Assembly (NCBI GenBank): GCA_947379685.1
Contig: CANCOG010000033.1
Location: 1 to 17,628 of the forward strand
Direction of reading: 5' to 3'
DNA from: Flavipsychrobacter stenotrophus
GTDB taxonomy: Bacteria > Bacteroidota > Bacteroidia > Chitinophagales > Chitinophagaceae
DNA: 17,628 nucleotides
How positions within the stretch are numbered: position 1 is the first letter of the stretch; each line of letters starts with the position of its first letter. The notes below the pieces were generated by a model. It saw only the letters and a list, made by a program, of their open reading frames with translations. It was not told where the DNA came from and ran no database searches. Both the position numbers and the translations under genes were made by a program. This document shows, in pieces, positions 6,040-14,361 of this stretch.

Positions 6040-7443
6040 TTATTCTTTGAAAGGGCCGAGGAAGGAGGTGGTGATGGTATTGATCTTTACGTTTCCTTCG
6101 TAAACCCCAATTTTTATTGGTGTCTTTCTGTTTTTTATTGCACTGTTGTTCATGTAAATGAACATTGTTCCGGCTGTTATGCCGTCCTTTGGTACTATGA
6201 TCTTTGTTTCTCCTACCAGCTTTATCGATCCTTCGAAGTTTTCTGGTTTCAGAGTTACTTCTTTATTCTTAAATGTTTTGTTGAGTATTTTGTAGCTATA
6301 CAAGTTACTCATCTGGTTATTGGGTTGCTCCTGATACAGCTGACCAGGGGTGCGTAACAATGTTACGCCAACGTCGGTACGGGTAGATAGCAACCACACC
6401 AAGATGCCCAGTAAGATGCACATTACAAAACTGTACGCCTTCATACGCCAGGTGAGCCTGTGCGGTTGTTTTTTAGCGATGTTGTTTTCAGATGCGTACC
6501 TGATCAACCCTGTGGGGAGACCAACTGCATTCATCATGTGGTTACATGCATCAATACAAGCGGTACAGTTCACACATTCCAGCTGGGTACCATTCCTGAT
6601 GTCTATGCCTGTAGGGCAAACCTTAACGCATTGTTCGCAGTCAATACAATCGCCTATAGTACGCTCTTCCTTCTTATGAAACTTGCCGCGTTTTTCACCG
6701 CGTTGGTAATCGTAGGCAACAATTATTGAATCGCGATCGAGCAGTACTCCTTGCATACGGCCATATGGGCAAATTACGGTACATACCTGTTCGCGCATCC
6801 ATAGGTAGACGAAGAAGAAAACCGTGGTGAATACCAACAATGATGTGAAAGAGCCTATGTTTTGTGATAGTGGTTCGGTAACCAGTTTCTTTAAGTCGTC
6901 GACACCAATGAGGTAGGCGAGAAAAACGTTGGCTATTATAAAACTGACCAACCAAAATGCCACCCATTTGGTCACTCTTTTGGAGATCTTAGCGCTGTTC
7001 CATGGCGCTTTTGCCAGCATTTTTTGTTGTGCTGCATCACCATCAATCCAGAATTCGATCTTGCGAAAAACCATTTCCATAAAGATGGTTTGGGGGCAGG
7101 CCCATCCGCAAAATACCCGGCCGAAAACTACTGTAAACAATGCGATGAATACTATGAATACCACCATCCCCAACGCGAAAATGAAAAAGTCCTGTGGCCA
7201 GAAAATTTGCCCAAAAAGAATAAACCTTCTTTGCAGGATGTTAATCAGGAAGATAGGGTGGTCGTCGTATTTCAGGAACGGCAAGCCGAAGAAGATAACG
7301 ATGTATGCAATAGTTACCCATGTACGGGCATTATATAGTTTCCCTGAAGGCTTTTGAGGGAACATCCATATGCGTTTCCCTTTTTCGTCGACGGTAGCAA
7401 TCTTGTTTCTAAACGTTCCCTGCTGCTCTGTGCTTGCACTCAT
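6040..7443 (-). CDS. ccoG: cbb3 oxidase accessory protein CcoG (FixG/RdxA)
   Basis: The product is 467 residues, a full-length membrane iron-sulfur protein. It has hydrophobic segments near 43-58, 85-108, 160-180 and 199-216, with cysteine pairs FCGWACPQT (C112, C116) and CTVICPYGRMQG (C221, C225). A two-cluster ferredoxin domain follows: CIDCEQCVKVCP (C266, C269, C272, C276) and CVNCTACIDAC (C290, C293, C296, C300). The last membrane helix is near 335-350 and the C-terminal region is an Ig-like periplasmic domain. CcoG of other bacteria reduces copper(II) for CuB loading; the same is inferred here. The gene follows ccoP after a 59-base spacer that holds a 15-bp hairpin, and precedes ccoH. 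All eight ferredoxin-type cysteines are present. Confidence 0.95.
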   Translation of the reverse strand: MSASTEQQGTFRNKIATVDEKGKRIWMFPQKPSGKLYNARTWVTIAYIVIFFGLPFLKYDDHPIFLINILQRRFILFGQIFWPQDFFIFALGMVVFIVFIALFTVVFGRVFCGWACPQTIFMEMVFRKIEFWIDGDAAQQKMLAKAPWNSAKISKRVTKWVAFWLVSFIIANVFLAYLIGVDDLKKLVTEPLSQNIGSFTSLLVFTTVFFFVYLWMREQVCTVICPYGRMQGVLLDRDSIIVAYDYQRGEKRGKFHKKEERTIGDCIDCEQCVKVCPTGIDIRNGTQLECVNCTACIDACNHMMNAVGLPTGLIRYASENNIAKKQPHRLTWRMKAYSFVMCILLGILVWLLSTRTDVGVTLLRTPGQLYQEQPNNQMSNLYSYKILNKTFKNKEVTLKPENFEGSIKLVGETKIIVPKDGITAGTMFIYMNNSAIKNRKTPIKIGVYEGNVKINTITTSFLGPFKE

Positions 7444-7457
7444 TTTGTTTGGTTTTT

Positions 7458-7500
7458 TGTTTTTAGGGGAGTTACTCTTAACAGCACTCCCCTAAAAACA
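7458..7500. promoter_or_regulatory. 15-bp perfect stem-loop between ccoP and ccoG
   Basis: TGTTTTTAGGGGAGT (7458-7472) pairs perfectly with ACTCCCCTAAAAACA (7486-7500) around a 13-base loop. It fills most of the 59-base ccoP-ccoG spacer. On the coding (minus) strand the stem is followed by A rather than U residues, so it is not a textbook Rho-independent terminator. It could protect the upstream ccoNOQP message from 3' decay or partly block readthrough into the accessory genes ccoGH. The function is inferred; the structure is seen. Confidence 0.65.
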
Positions 7501-7502
7501 TC

Positions 7503-8693
7503 TTATTTTTTTACTTCCTTTTTACTACTTGTGCTGTCAGTATTTGGCTGCTTTGTGGTATCGGCTGCGGCACCAGGTGCAGAGGCCTCGATGAAAAGCT
7601 CACCCTGAGGCGCCTTTGGTACTGCAGGTTTTGTACCCTTTAGTGATTTTACGAAACTGGCAAGTTCCTGAATCTGTTTTGGTGAGAAGTCGTCTTTCCA
7701 GCTCTTCATTCCCTTATCCTGCCAGCCATATTTAATGGTTTTGAATACATTTTGAATACTGCCACCATGTAACCAGTATTCGTCGGTTAAGTTTGGACCT
7801 ACACTACCACCGCCATCGGCGAGGTGGCAAGCCACACAATTCTTTATAAACAGGTCTTTTCCTTCGCCAACAGAAGCACCGTCGGTGAGTAATGTAACGC
7901 TGCTTTCGTCAACGTTGTTTGCGCTCTGGGCCAGGTATGCGGCTTTGTCTTCTTCACCCTGTTGCATTTCGGCGGCGTATTCTTCTTGCTGACTAAGGCC
8001 ATCGCCTGATACATGGAAGCGATAGACGTAGATGAAGCCTACGAGTATGGTAAGGTAGAAGCCGTACTTCCACCAAGGCGGGAGGCTGTTGTCCAACTCC
8101 TGAATGCCATCGTAATTGTGGTCCAGCAGAAGGTCTTTTTCTTTTTCGATAGGCACAGCGGCATTGAAGTCGTCCCAAAACCAGCTCTTCTTCCTGATCT
8201 TCGCTTGCTGAGCTTCCTGTTCGTACTTGCCCTTAATTACTTTCGACAAGATCTTGATGTAAATAGACAATGCGAAAATAATAAGCAATTCGAAGATGAT
8301 GAACCCGATCATCGCGTAATAGTCGTTGATAGGAATTCCTTCAATCGATTTTGGTGAAGGTGTAGCCTGAGCCACTGCGGGTTCGGCAGCTAAGGCATGC
8401 AGTGCAGGCAGTATGGCCAGCAAAAAGCCTGCAATTGTTTTTATAACGCCAGAGTTGGCCTTCCTGTCATTTTTGAATTTTTCCTTTAATACTTCACTCA
8501 GCACCCGCAGAGTGTTAGCCAGCATTCCTATGAAGTACAGAAGAATCAGCATAAGGCTGACCAATGTGATCTGGAGCATGTTATAACCACCTGTAGCGGC
8601 TGATTTGCTGGTGGCTTCAGCGGCCAGGATACAGCCAGGGGCGAGTAAGATGGCTGCCAATAAGATCAGGTAATTTTTTTTATTTGAGCGCAT
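7503..8693 (-). CDS. ccoP: cbb3 oxidase subunit III, cytochrome c CcoP
   Basis: The product is 396 residues. A long N-terminal part carries hydrophobic segments near 8-24, 41-60, 84-103 and 127-148. The usual CcoP anchor follows, with DNSLPPWWKYGFYLTILVGF (residues 201-220). A cytochrome c domain has CVACH (C286, C289, H290), GGGSVGPNLTDEYWLHGG and the probable distal heme ligand M329 in DKGMKSW. Only one CxxCH is present, whereas proteobacterial CcoP binds two hemes. The tail is Ala/Pro/Thr/Lys rich and looks disordered. CcoP passes electrons from soluble donors to CcoO and then CcoN. It lies 27 bases after ccoQ. The N-terminal extension may be a fused extra membrane module. Confidence 0.92.
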   Translation of the reverse strand: MRSNKKNYLILLAAILLAPGCILAAEATSKSAATGGYNMLQITLVSLMLILLYFIGMLANTLRVLSEVLKEKFKNDRKANSGVIKTIAGFLLAILPALHALAAEPAVAQATPSPKSIEGIPINDYYAMIGFIIFELLIIFALSIYIKILSKVIKGKYEQEAQQAKIRKKSWFWDDFNAAVPIEKEKDLLLDHNYDGIQELDNSLPPWWKYGFYLTILVGFIYVYRFHVSGDGLSQQEEYAAEMQQGEEDKAAYLAQSANNVDESSVTLLTDGASVGEGKDLFIKNCVACHLADGGGSVGPNLTDEYWLHGGSIQNVFKTIKYGWQDKGMKSWKDDFSPKQIQELASFVKSLKGTKPAVPKAPQGELFIEASAPGAAADTTKQPNTDSTSSKKEVKK

Positions 8694-8720
8694 GTTATGT
8701 GCTAATTTGTTATGAATAAA

Positions 8721-8894
8721 TTATTCGTTTTCGTTTTCTGGGAAGGGAATGTTCTTCATTCCTGTGATGTACTTTTTGTCTGCTTTGAGTACCCATGTTG
8801 TCATTGCAGTAAAGAATATGAAGAATATGAACAGGGATGACAATGGGTAAATTCCTACCCCGGTTATCGTCTCCAGATAATGTATGAATTTCAT
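8721..8894 (-). CDS. ccoQ: CcoQ/FixQ-like small cbb3 oxidase subunit
   Basis: The 57-residue product reads MKFIHYLETITGVGIYPLSS, then a hydrophobic stretch (LFIFFIFFTAMTTWVL) and a charged tail KADKKYITGMKNIPFPENEN. One membrane helix, a KADK-type exit and a Pro-Glu-Asn tail fit CcoQ/FixQ proteins, which stabilise the cbb3 core complex. Position supports this: it lies between ccoNO and ccoP, where ccoQ normally is. It begins at ATG 8894 and its stop is 27 bases before ccoP. Sequence similarity in this family is weak, so the call rests on size, topology and place. Confidence 0.85.
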   Translation of the reverse strand: MKFIHYLETITGVGIYPLSSLFIFFIFFTAMTTWVLKADKKYITGMKNIPFPENENE

Positions 8895-8936
8895 TTTGCT
8901 GAATTGTTAATGGTTAACTGTTACTGGTTAATTATT

Positions 8937-8990
8937 AATGGTTAGTGGTTAATTAGAAGTGGGTATAAAAGTTATTAACCACTAACCATT
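8937..8990. promoter_or_regulatory. 17-bp perfect inverted repeat between ccoNO and ccoQ
   Basis: AATGGTTAGTGGTTAAT (8937-8953) and ATTAACCACTAACCATT (8974-8990) are perfect inverted repeats with a 20-base loop. Related direct copies, TTAATGGTTAACTG and TTACTGGTTAATT, precede them from 8907, so the spacer is built from one short unit (TTAmTGGTTA). The A/T-rich stem has no T run. It may set transcript stability or processing downstream of ccoNO, or be a small dispersed repeat. Confidence 0.55.
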
Positions 8991-9001
8991 CTTGTTGACA
9001 A

Positions 9002-11164
9002 TTAATTTGCTTGTTTTTGATCGAGTTTGATGTCCTTTCCTACACGCTGGAGATAAGCGATAAGTGCTACTATCTCTTTATTGCTACTGATCGCGATCTT
9101 GTCTTTTGCGAGATTATCTCTGATGCCATCGGCTTGTTTCATCAGGTCGCGGTTGGCAATTTTATCGTAGTCGGCCGGGTAGGGTACACCGAGCGTAATC
9201 ATTGCCCTGATCTTGGCTGGCGTTATAGCTGTATCCAGATCGTTCTTGAATAACCAGGTATACACTGGCATAATGGTTCCAGGAGATATGCTGGATGGTT
9301 CGTACATGTGGTTGAAGTGCCAGCTGTCAGGATATTTTCCTCCAATTCTCGCCAGGTCGGGGCCAGTACGTTTGCTACCCCACTGGAACGGATGGTCGTA
9401 AATAAACTCACCTGCCTTTGAATATTCACCGTAGCGAACTACTTCACTCCTGAACGGCCTGATCATCTGGCTATGGCAGAGGTAGCAACCTTCACGTATA
9501 TAGATGTCGCGGCCCTGTAATTCAAGCGGAGTATATGGTTTTACATTGGCAATTGTTGGAATGTTTGATTTTACAAGGAACGTAGGGATCATTTCGATTG
9601 CGCCACCTATAGCTACAAGTACAAGGCTAAATACAAGCATTTGTACAGGCCTGCGCTCAATCCACCTGTGCCAGTGTTGAGAAGCATGTGGTTCGTACAC
9701 TTTGGATAATGGTGCAGCTTCTGCAGGTTCGTCATTCAATGCGCTACCGGCTTTTGCAGTTTTAATAAGGTTGTAACACATGATGAGTGCTCCTATAAGG
9801 AAGAGTACACCACCTACACCGCGCATTGCGTAGAAAGGCTGCATTTGTTTAACCGTATCGAGGAACTGATATTTCAGTGTGCCTTCCGGAGTGAATTCTT
9901 TCCATGCAAGGCTCTGCATAAAGCCTGCCCAGTACATAGGTACTGTGTAGAAAACTATGCCGAGGGTACCAATCCAGAAGTGTCTGTTTGCGAGTTTTAC
10001 TGAGTAAAGTTTGGTCCTGAATATTCTTGGAATCAGATAATAGAGGATACCGAATGTGAGGAACCCGTTCCAGCCTAATGCACCAACGTGTACGTGTGCA
10101 ATAGTCCAATCAGTAAAGTGGCTGATAGCGTTTACGCTTTTCAAGCTCAGCATAGGGCCTTCGAAAGTTGCCATACCATAAGCAGTAACAGCAACTACCA
10201 TGAATTTAAGAACAGGATCTTCGCGAACTTTATCCCAGGCTCCACGTAGTGTGAGCAGACCGTTCAGCATACCACCCCATGATGGTGCTATCAGCATGAT
10301 GGAGAACACGGTTCCCAGTGTTTGGGCCCAGTCGGGAAGAGCGGTATATAAAAGGTGGTGCGGACCAGCCCAAATATAAATGAATATTAACGCCCAGAAG
10401 TGGATGATGGAAAGACGGTAAGAGTAAACAGGGCGGTTAGCGGCCTTAGGCATGAAGTAATACATTAAGCCCAAGTATGGTGTAGTGAGGAAGAACGCAA
10501 CCGCGTTGTGTCCGTACCACCATTGAACCAATGCGTCCTGAACACCTGCATACCAGGAGTAGGATTTCATGAGGCTGAAAGGCAACTCAATAGAGTTAAC
10601 AATATGTAACATGGCAACTGTTACGAATGTTGCAATGTAGAACCAGATTGCTACGTAAAGGTGTCTTTCGCGGCGTTTAAGGATGGTCCCGAACATATTG
10701 ATACCGAATGTTACCCAAACGAGGGCAATCATGATATCGATAGGCCATTCCAGTTCTGCATATTCTTTACCTGAGGTATAGCCAGCTAATAAAGTGATAG
10801 CAGCGAGAACAATAATGGACTGCCAGCCCCAGAAATGCAGTTTGCTCAGCTTATCGCTAAACATACGCGCCTTACACAAGCGTTGCAGTGAATAATAAAC
10901 GCCCATGAAAATACCATTGCCGACAAAGGCAAAGATTATGGCGTTGGTATGCACGGGGCGTACCCGGCCGAATGTTGTGGCAGCCATGCCCATGTTAAGG
11001 ACAGGGTACACTAACTGAAAAGCTGCCAGGATGCCGGCCAGCATACCGACCACACCCCACAATACGGTGGCGAATGCAAACCATTTTACGATTTTGTTGT
11101 CGTAAAAGAATTTGTCGGTTTGAATAGATACACCTCCATGTGTGTCTTGAACAGAAGTACTCAT
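9002..11164 (-). CDS. ccoNO: cbb3 oxidase catalytic subunit fused to cytochrome c subunit (CcoN-CcoO)
   Basis: The product is 720 residues, a single chain joining CcoN (about 1-470) and CcoO (about 500-720). This fusion is known from Bacteroidota. The CcoN part shows FGRVRPVHTNAIIF (H72, low-spin heme b), WWYGHNAVAFF (H219, CuB), IYIWAGPHHLLYTALPDW (Y263 six residues before H269-H270, as for the crosslinked Tyr and CuB ligands) and DWTIAHVHVGALGWNGF (H357 and H359, heme ligands). The CcoO part starts with a membrane helix (508-525) and has REGCYLCHSQMIRPFRSE (C560, C563, H564), KRTGPDLARIGGKYPDSWH and PGTIMPVYTWLF with probable ligand M633. The enzyme reduces O2 to water at low oxygen and pumps protons. 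It lies 18 bases after ccoS. Confidence 0.97.
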   Translation of the reverse strand: MSTSVQDTHGGVSIQTDKFFYDNKIVKWFAFATVLWGVVGMLAGILAAFQLVYPVLNMGMAATTFGRVRPVHTNAIIFAFVGNGIFMGVYYSLQRLCKARMFSDKLSKLHFWGWQSIIVLAAITLLAGYTSGKEYAELEWPIDIMIALVWVTFGINMFGTILKRRERHLYVAIWFYIATFVTVAMLHIVNSIELPFSLMKSYSWYAGVQDALVQWWYGHNAVAFFLTTPYLGLMYYFMPKAANRPVYSYRLSIIHFWALIFIYIWAGPHHLLYTALPDWAQTLGTVFSIMLIAPSWGGMLNGLLTLRGAWDKVREDPVLKFMVVAVTAYGMATFEGPMLSLKSVNAISHFTDWTIAHVHVGALGWNGFLTFGILYYLIPRIFRTKLYSVKLANRHFWIGTLGIVFYTVPMYWAGFMQSLAWKEFTPEGTLKYQFLDTVKQMQPFYAMRGVGGVLFLIGALIMCYNLIKTAKAGSALNDEPAEAAPLSKVYEPHASQHWHRWIERRPVQMLVFSLVLVAIGGAIEMIPTFLVKSNIPTIANVKPYTPLELQGRDIYIREGCYLCHSQMIRPFRSEVVRYGEYSKAGEFIYDHPFQWGSKRTGPDLARIGGKYPDSWHFNHMYEPSSISPGTIMPVYTWLFKNDLDTAITPAKIRAMITLGVPYPADYDKIANRDLMKQADGIRDNLAKDKIAISSNKEIVALIAYLQRVGKDIKLDQKQAN

Positions 11165-11182
11165 ACTTGAATTTTAACTTGA

Positions 11183-11344
11183 TTATAGAATAGTTTCTTC
11201 TTTGATTTCGTCTTCGTAAAGCATTCTCATAGCTGCCCCCTGCTGGTCTTCATACTGGTTGTTCTTTACGCTCCAGATGAACCCGCCCAAGAAGAGTGCG
11301 GCTACTGAAATGCTGATAATTACGAGGAGATATAAGGCGCTCAT
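11183..11344 (-). CDS. ccoS: cbb3 oxidase maturation protein CcoS
   Basis: The 53-residue product reads MSALYLLVIISISVAALFLG, then GFIWSVKNNQYEDQQGAAMR and a short acidic tail. One helix followed by FxWSxKxxQYED is the family signature of CcoS, needed for inserting heme and copper into CcoN in Rhodobacter. It is the first gene of the ccoS-ccoNO-ccoQ-ccoP run and ends 18 bases before ccoNO. ATG is at 11344. The candidate promoter and palindrome upstream would serve it and the oxidase genes. Confidence 0.92.
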   Translation of the reverse strand: MSALYLLVIISISVAALFLGGFIWSVKNNQYEDQQGAAMRMLYEDEIKEETIL

Positions 11345-11363
11345 TTATGAATTATTACAAGGG

Positions 11364-11371
11364 CAAAACTA
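11364..11371 (-). promoter_or_regulatory. -7 box (TAGTTTTG) for ccoS-ccoNOQP
   Basis: On the minus strand, TAGTTTTG is an exact match to the Bacteroidota -7 consensus TAnnTTTG. It would start transcription near 11360, about 16 bases before the ccoS ATG. No clear TTG appears 19-21 bases upstream at the -33 position, which suits a promoter that needs an activator. Confidence 0.5.
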
Positions 11372-11409
11372 TTTCTGAACGAAAGACATTCTTATGACTA
11401 TACTCACTG

Positions 11410-11435
11410 ATAAACCTGATTAAAGTCAGGTTTAT
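11410..11435. promoter_or_regulatory. CRP/FNR-type operator candidate upstream of ccoS
   Basis: ATAAACCTGA (11410-11419) and TCAGGTTTAT (11426-11435) are a perfect 10-bp inverted repeat around TTAAAG. The core is TGA-N6-TCA, the spacing used by CRP/FNR-family dimers (TTGA-N6-TCAA for FNR). Its centre lies roughly 62 bases upstream of the start predicted from the -7 box, close to the -61.5 class I activator position. In other bacteria FNR-type regulators induce cbb3 oxidase at low oxygen. The regulator here is not identified. Confidence 0.55.
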
Positions 11436-11597
11436 GGGGGTGTTTAGGAATTGTGCTTGTTGCATCTCTCGTTTATTATGAGTTTGTGCAGGAAATCTAT
11501 CTTTATGATGCAGGGTTTCTGAAAAGAAACGTATCTTAAATAGGTTCAACCGCTTACGGTTAAGGCCATTAACAAGGGTTTGTAATTTCCTACACAA

Positions 11598-11700
11598 TTG
11601 TTCAACACCTTCGGGGTTGGTGTTTTAGATTTGTCTATCGCCTCCGCGATGGCTATAGGGATCACCGGCGGCTATTGTTGTTGAAGCCCTCCGGGCTTCC
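11598..11700. repeat. REP-like palindrome cluster
   Basis: Short hairpins follow each other: CAACACCTTCGGGGTTG, ATCGCCTCCGCGAT, and GAAGCCCTCCGGGCTTC (7-bp stem, TCC loop). The block lies after the ccoI stop and beside the repeat at 11751-11842. No reading frame makes sense. The type is common between genes in this phylum. Confidence 0.45.
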
Positions 11701-11750
11701 TTATGACGATGGAATTGAACCCTGGGGGTAGGTATTTCGATATTCTCGGG

Positions 11751-11842
11751 GGCAATGGTATTGACTCAAAGTACAAGGGACTGTATTGCGCCCTTGCAGG
11801 GCTTCACCCTGTGCTGATATATTTCGGCCCTTAAGGCCTGAA
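11751..11842. repeat. REP-like palindromic repeat, copy 2
   Basis: It shares GCAATGGTATTGACT, GCCCTTGCAGGGCTT and TATTTCGGCCCTTAAGGCCT with the copy at 821-956, in the same order and orientation but without the extra 45 bases. GCCCTTGCAGGGC and GGCCTTAAGGGCC-like palindromes are visible. It lies 42 bases beyond the ccoI stop codon. Confidence 0.55.
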
Positions 11843-11883
11843 GACTCTTTAAGTAAGCAACCTTGGGGGGCGGATTTTTTTTC

Positions 11884-14361
11884 TCAATCCCTGGTTTTTA
11901 GTGACAATCCCAAACGCTTAGCCAGCAGGCTGCTTATTCCGCTGGAAATAATAACTATACTCAATGTGCTGCAGGGCATTAAAATTGCTGCAATAAGCGG
12001 GCGCATGGTGCCTTGCATGGAAAAGAACAGGCCTATGAAATTGTAAAGAATGGAGATCACGAAACCGGCACCAATGATGTATTTGGATAGTTTGGATAAC
12101 CGGAGTAATGATGGGAATAATGCAAATTTCTTAGCATCGAGAATGGCATCGCAGGATGGGGTGAAATTATTGATGTCATCGGCAAGGGTGATACCGACAT
12201 TGCTTTGCTGAAGGGCGCCCGCGTCGTTGAGTCCGTCGCCTATCATCAGTACTTTTTTGCCCTTGTGCTGGAGCTGGTCAATGTACTTAAGTTTATCCAT
12301 CGGTTTTTGGCCGAACAATAATTCACTTTTGGTACCCAACAGATCAGCTAACAGGTCTTTTTGTTTGTCATTGTCGCCAGATAGGAGCGATATTTTGTAC
12401 CTGTGACGGAGCGTTGGGATGATTTGGGGTATAGATTCCCGGAAAACGGAAAGGAAGTGAAATGAGGTTATTTTGTCGTTTATCCTGATGTAAACGGTGG
12501 CTTTGTCTTCTTTAATTTTGTCTTTTGGCAACCCGATGAACTCGCCCGAGCCAACCAGGATGCGGTATCCCTGCACTATAGCGTCGATTCCCTTGCCGGG
12601 TGTTTCCTTCCAGGCTGCTGTTTCTACAAGTGAGCGATTGCCTAGCCAGGATGTTAATGCCCGACTGTAAGGGTGTTTGCTCGGGCAAACTACCGTGTAG
12701 AGTATGTTTTTTTCGATTTCGGTCAATTGATGTCCTGAGCTGATAAAGTTGGTGTTGCTGCCCTGAGTCAATGTTCCTGTCTTGTCGAATACGATCTGGT
12801 CGATTTTACCCAGTTGTTCAATGACCGTTGTGTCGCGAAGAAAGAGGCCGTTGTTACTCAGAATACGTAGTACATTACCATTGGTGAAAGTAGACGACAG
12901 CAACAGTGCACAGGGGCAGGCCACTATCAGCATAGCAGAGACACTGGTGATAATCTTAGACGGGTCATGCATAGCCCAATACGCTGCAGTGCCTATAGCC
13001 AGCGAAAACAGAATGTAGGTAAAATACCGGCTCAAAATATGAATGACGCTTTGTTCATCGTTTTGTTCGGCCTTATCTTTAGCAAATGAGTGGTGATTCC
13101 AGAGTGATGTGAGGTAACTGCCAGCTACAGGTTTCAATACCTGGACTGTAAGTTGTTCGCCAACCTGGCGGCCACCTGCGTACACCATTTCGTTTTGTTT
13201 TACCGTAACTGGTTCACTTTCCCCCGTTACGAAACTGTAGTCGATCAGCGCTTTCCCTTTTACTACAAGGGAGTCGGCAGGAATTATTTCTTCATTGTGC
13301 AGTTGTACAATGTCTTTTTCTTTAAGATCTTGTAGTTTTCTTGATTCTATCCCGTCACTGGTAATCACATTCACGGCAATTGGGAAGTATGATTTGTAGT
13401 CACGGTGGAATGAAATTGATTTATATGTTTTTTCCTGCACGACACGGCCCACCAGCATGAAGAAGACGATTCCACTCATGCTGTCCAGGTAGCCGCCACC
13501 TGTATTAGATGCTATTTCATATATGCTGCGGGAAAAAGTTATAATTATGGCAAGCGCTATTGGCGCATCAATGTTTAGTGTCTTTTGCAATAGCCCTTTC
13601 CATGCTGTAATGAAGAATTCACTAGCACTGAAGAAGAATACCGGAAGGGCCAGGAACAGATTCAGGTAACGGAACAGGTGGGCGTATTGCTGTTCAATAC
13701 CGGTGTTTGATGAAAGGTATTCGGGGAAGCTCATCATCATGATGTTGCCGAAGCAAAAGCCCGCCACACCCAGCTTATAGATTTTTTGTTTGTTGTATTT
13801 TTTTGCTTTTTTCTTGTCGGCCTCTTCCAGACTAATGTAAGGTTCGTAGCCAATAGTAGCCAGCAGTTCGGTTATCTTCCTTATGCTTATTTTGCTGCGG
13901 GAAAAGTGAATGGTAACTTCTTTTGCTGTGAAGTTGAGCCTGCTTTCAACTATGCCATTGTTGACTTTGCTCAGGTGCTCAAGCAACCACATACATGAAC
14001 TGCAGTGTACACCCGGGATATAGAACGTGACAATGGTATAATCTCCATTGGTGAATTTATAAAGTTGTTTTGCTATTTCTTCATTATCGAGATAGGCAAA
14101 CTTATCGGAGCGGGAGGGTTTTATTTGTGAGAGTCCCGGGTGTGACTGCAATTTGTAGTAATCACACAGGCCATTGTCGTTGAGTATTTCATAAACCAAT
14201 TTACAGCCCTCACAACAAAAGACTTTTTCTTCTATGGCAATTGAATTGGTAACGCAGGGTGTGCCACAGTGGTAACAATTGGCCTGGTTCCTGGTTTTCT
14301 TTTCAAGCACAGGTATTTCCTGTTCATCAATAGCGGGCATGGATATTTTTTTGTGCTTCAA
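11884..14361 (-). CDS. ccoI: Copper-exporting P1B-type ATPase CcoI/FixI
   Basis: The product is 825 residues. An N-terminal Cys-rich segment has CYHCGTPC (C29, C32, C36) and FCCEGCKLVYEIL (C49, C50, C53), typical of CcoI. A heavy-metal-associated domain follows with GVHCSSCMWLLEHL (C120, C123). ATPase motifs are TGES (379-382), the membrane metal site ACPCALLLSS (C482, C484), DKTGT with phosphorylated D526, the HP pair at 563-564 and GDGLNDAGAL (708-717). CcoI pumps copper out of the cytoplasm to supply CuB of CcoN, not to detoxify. Its start overlaps the upstream hemerythrin-like gene by 35 bases, so the two are translationally coupled; M8 is an alternative start with a shorter overlap. It lies 540 bases upstream of ccoS on the same strand. 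Confidence 0.93.
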   Translation of the reverse strand: MKHKKISMPAIDEQEIPVLEKKTRNQANCYHCGTPCVTNSIAIEEKVFCCEGCKLVYEILNDNGLCDYYKLQSHPGLSQIKPSRSDKFAYLDNEEIAKQLYKFTNGDYTIVTFYIPGVHCSSCMWLLEHLSKVNNGIVESRLNFTAKEVTIHFSRSKISIRKITELLATIGYEPYISLEEADKKKAKKYNKQKIYKLGVAGFCFGNIMMMSFPEYLSSNTGIEQQYAHLFRYLNLFLALPVFFFSASEFFITAWKGLLQKTLNIDAPIALAIIITFSRSIYEIASNTGGGYLDSMSGIVFFMLVGRVVQEKTYKSISFHRDYKSYFPIAVNVITSDGIESRKLQDLKEKDIVQLHNEEIIPADSLVVKGKALIDYSFVTGESEPVTVKQNEMVYAGGRQVGEQLTVQVLKPVAGSYLTSLWNHHSFAKDKAEQNDEQSVIHILSRYFTYILFSLAIGTAAYWAMHDPSKIITSVSAMLIVACPCALLLSSTFTNGNVLRILSNNGLFLRDTTVIEQLGKIDQIVFDKTGTLTQGSNTNFISSGHQLTEIEKNILYTVVCPSKHPYSRALTSWLGNRSLVETAAWKETPGKGIDAIVQGYRILVGSGEFIGLPKDKIKEDKATVYIRINDKITSFHFLSVFRESIPQIIPTLRHRYKISLLSGDNDKQKDLLADLLGTKSELLFGQKPMDKLKYIDQLQHKGKKVLMIGDGLNDAGALQQSNVGITLADDINNFTPSCDAILDAKKFALFPSLLRLSKLSKYIIGAGFVISILYNFIGLFFSMQGTMRPLIAAILMPCSTLSIVIISSGISSLLAKRLGLSLKTRD

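Larger units (their letters stand above)
11345..11883. other. Regulatory and repeat-rich gap between ccoI and ccoS
   Basis: About 540 bp without a gene. The part nearest ccoS has a -7-like box and a palindrome. The part nearest ccoI has REP-like palindromes (about 11598-11700 and 11751-11842). An 80-codon minus-strand frame at 11355-11597 covers the palindrome and has no domain signature; it is not called. Confidence 0.6.

Noticed and set aside
11355..11597. 80-codon open frame on the minus strand upstream of ccoS
   Set aside because: It covers the candidate operator and promoter, has no recognisable motif or membrane segment, and its composition is like the intergenic DNA around it.
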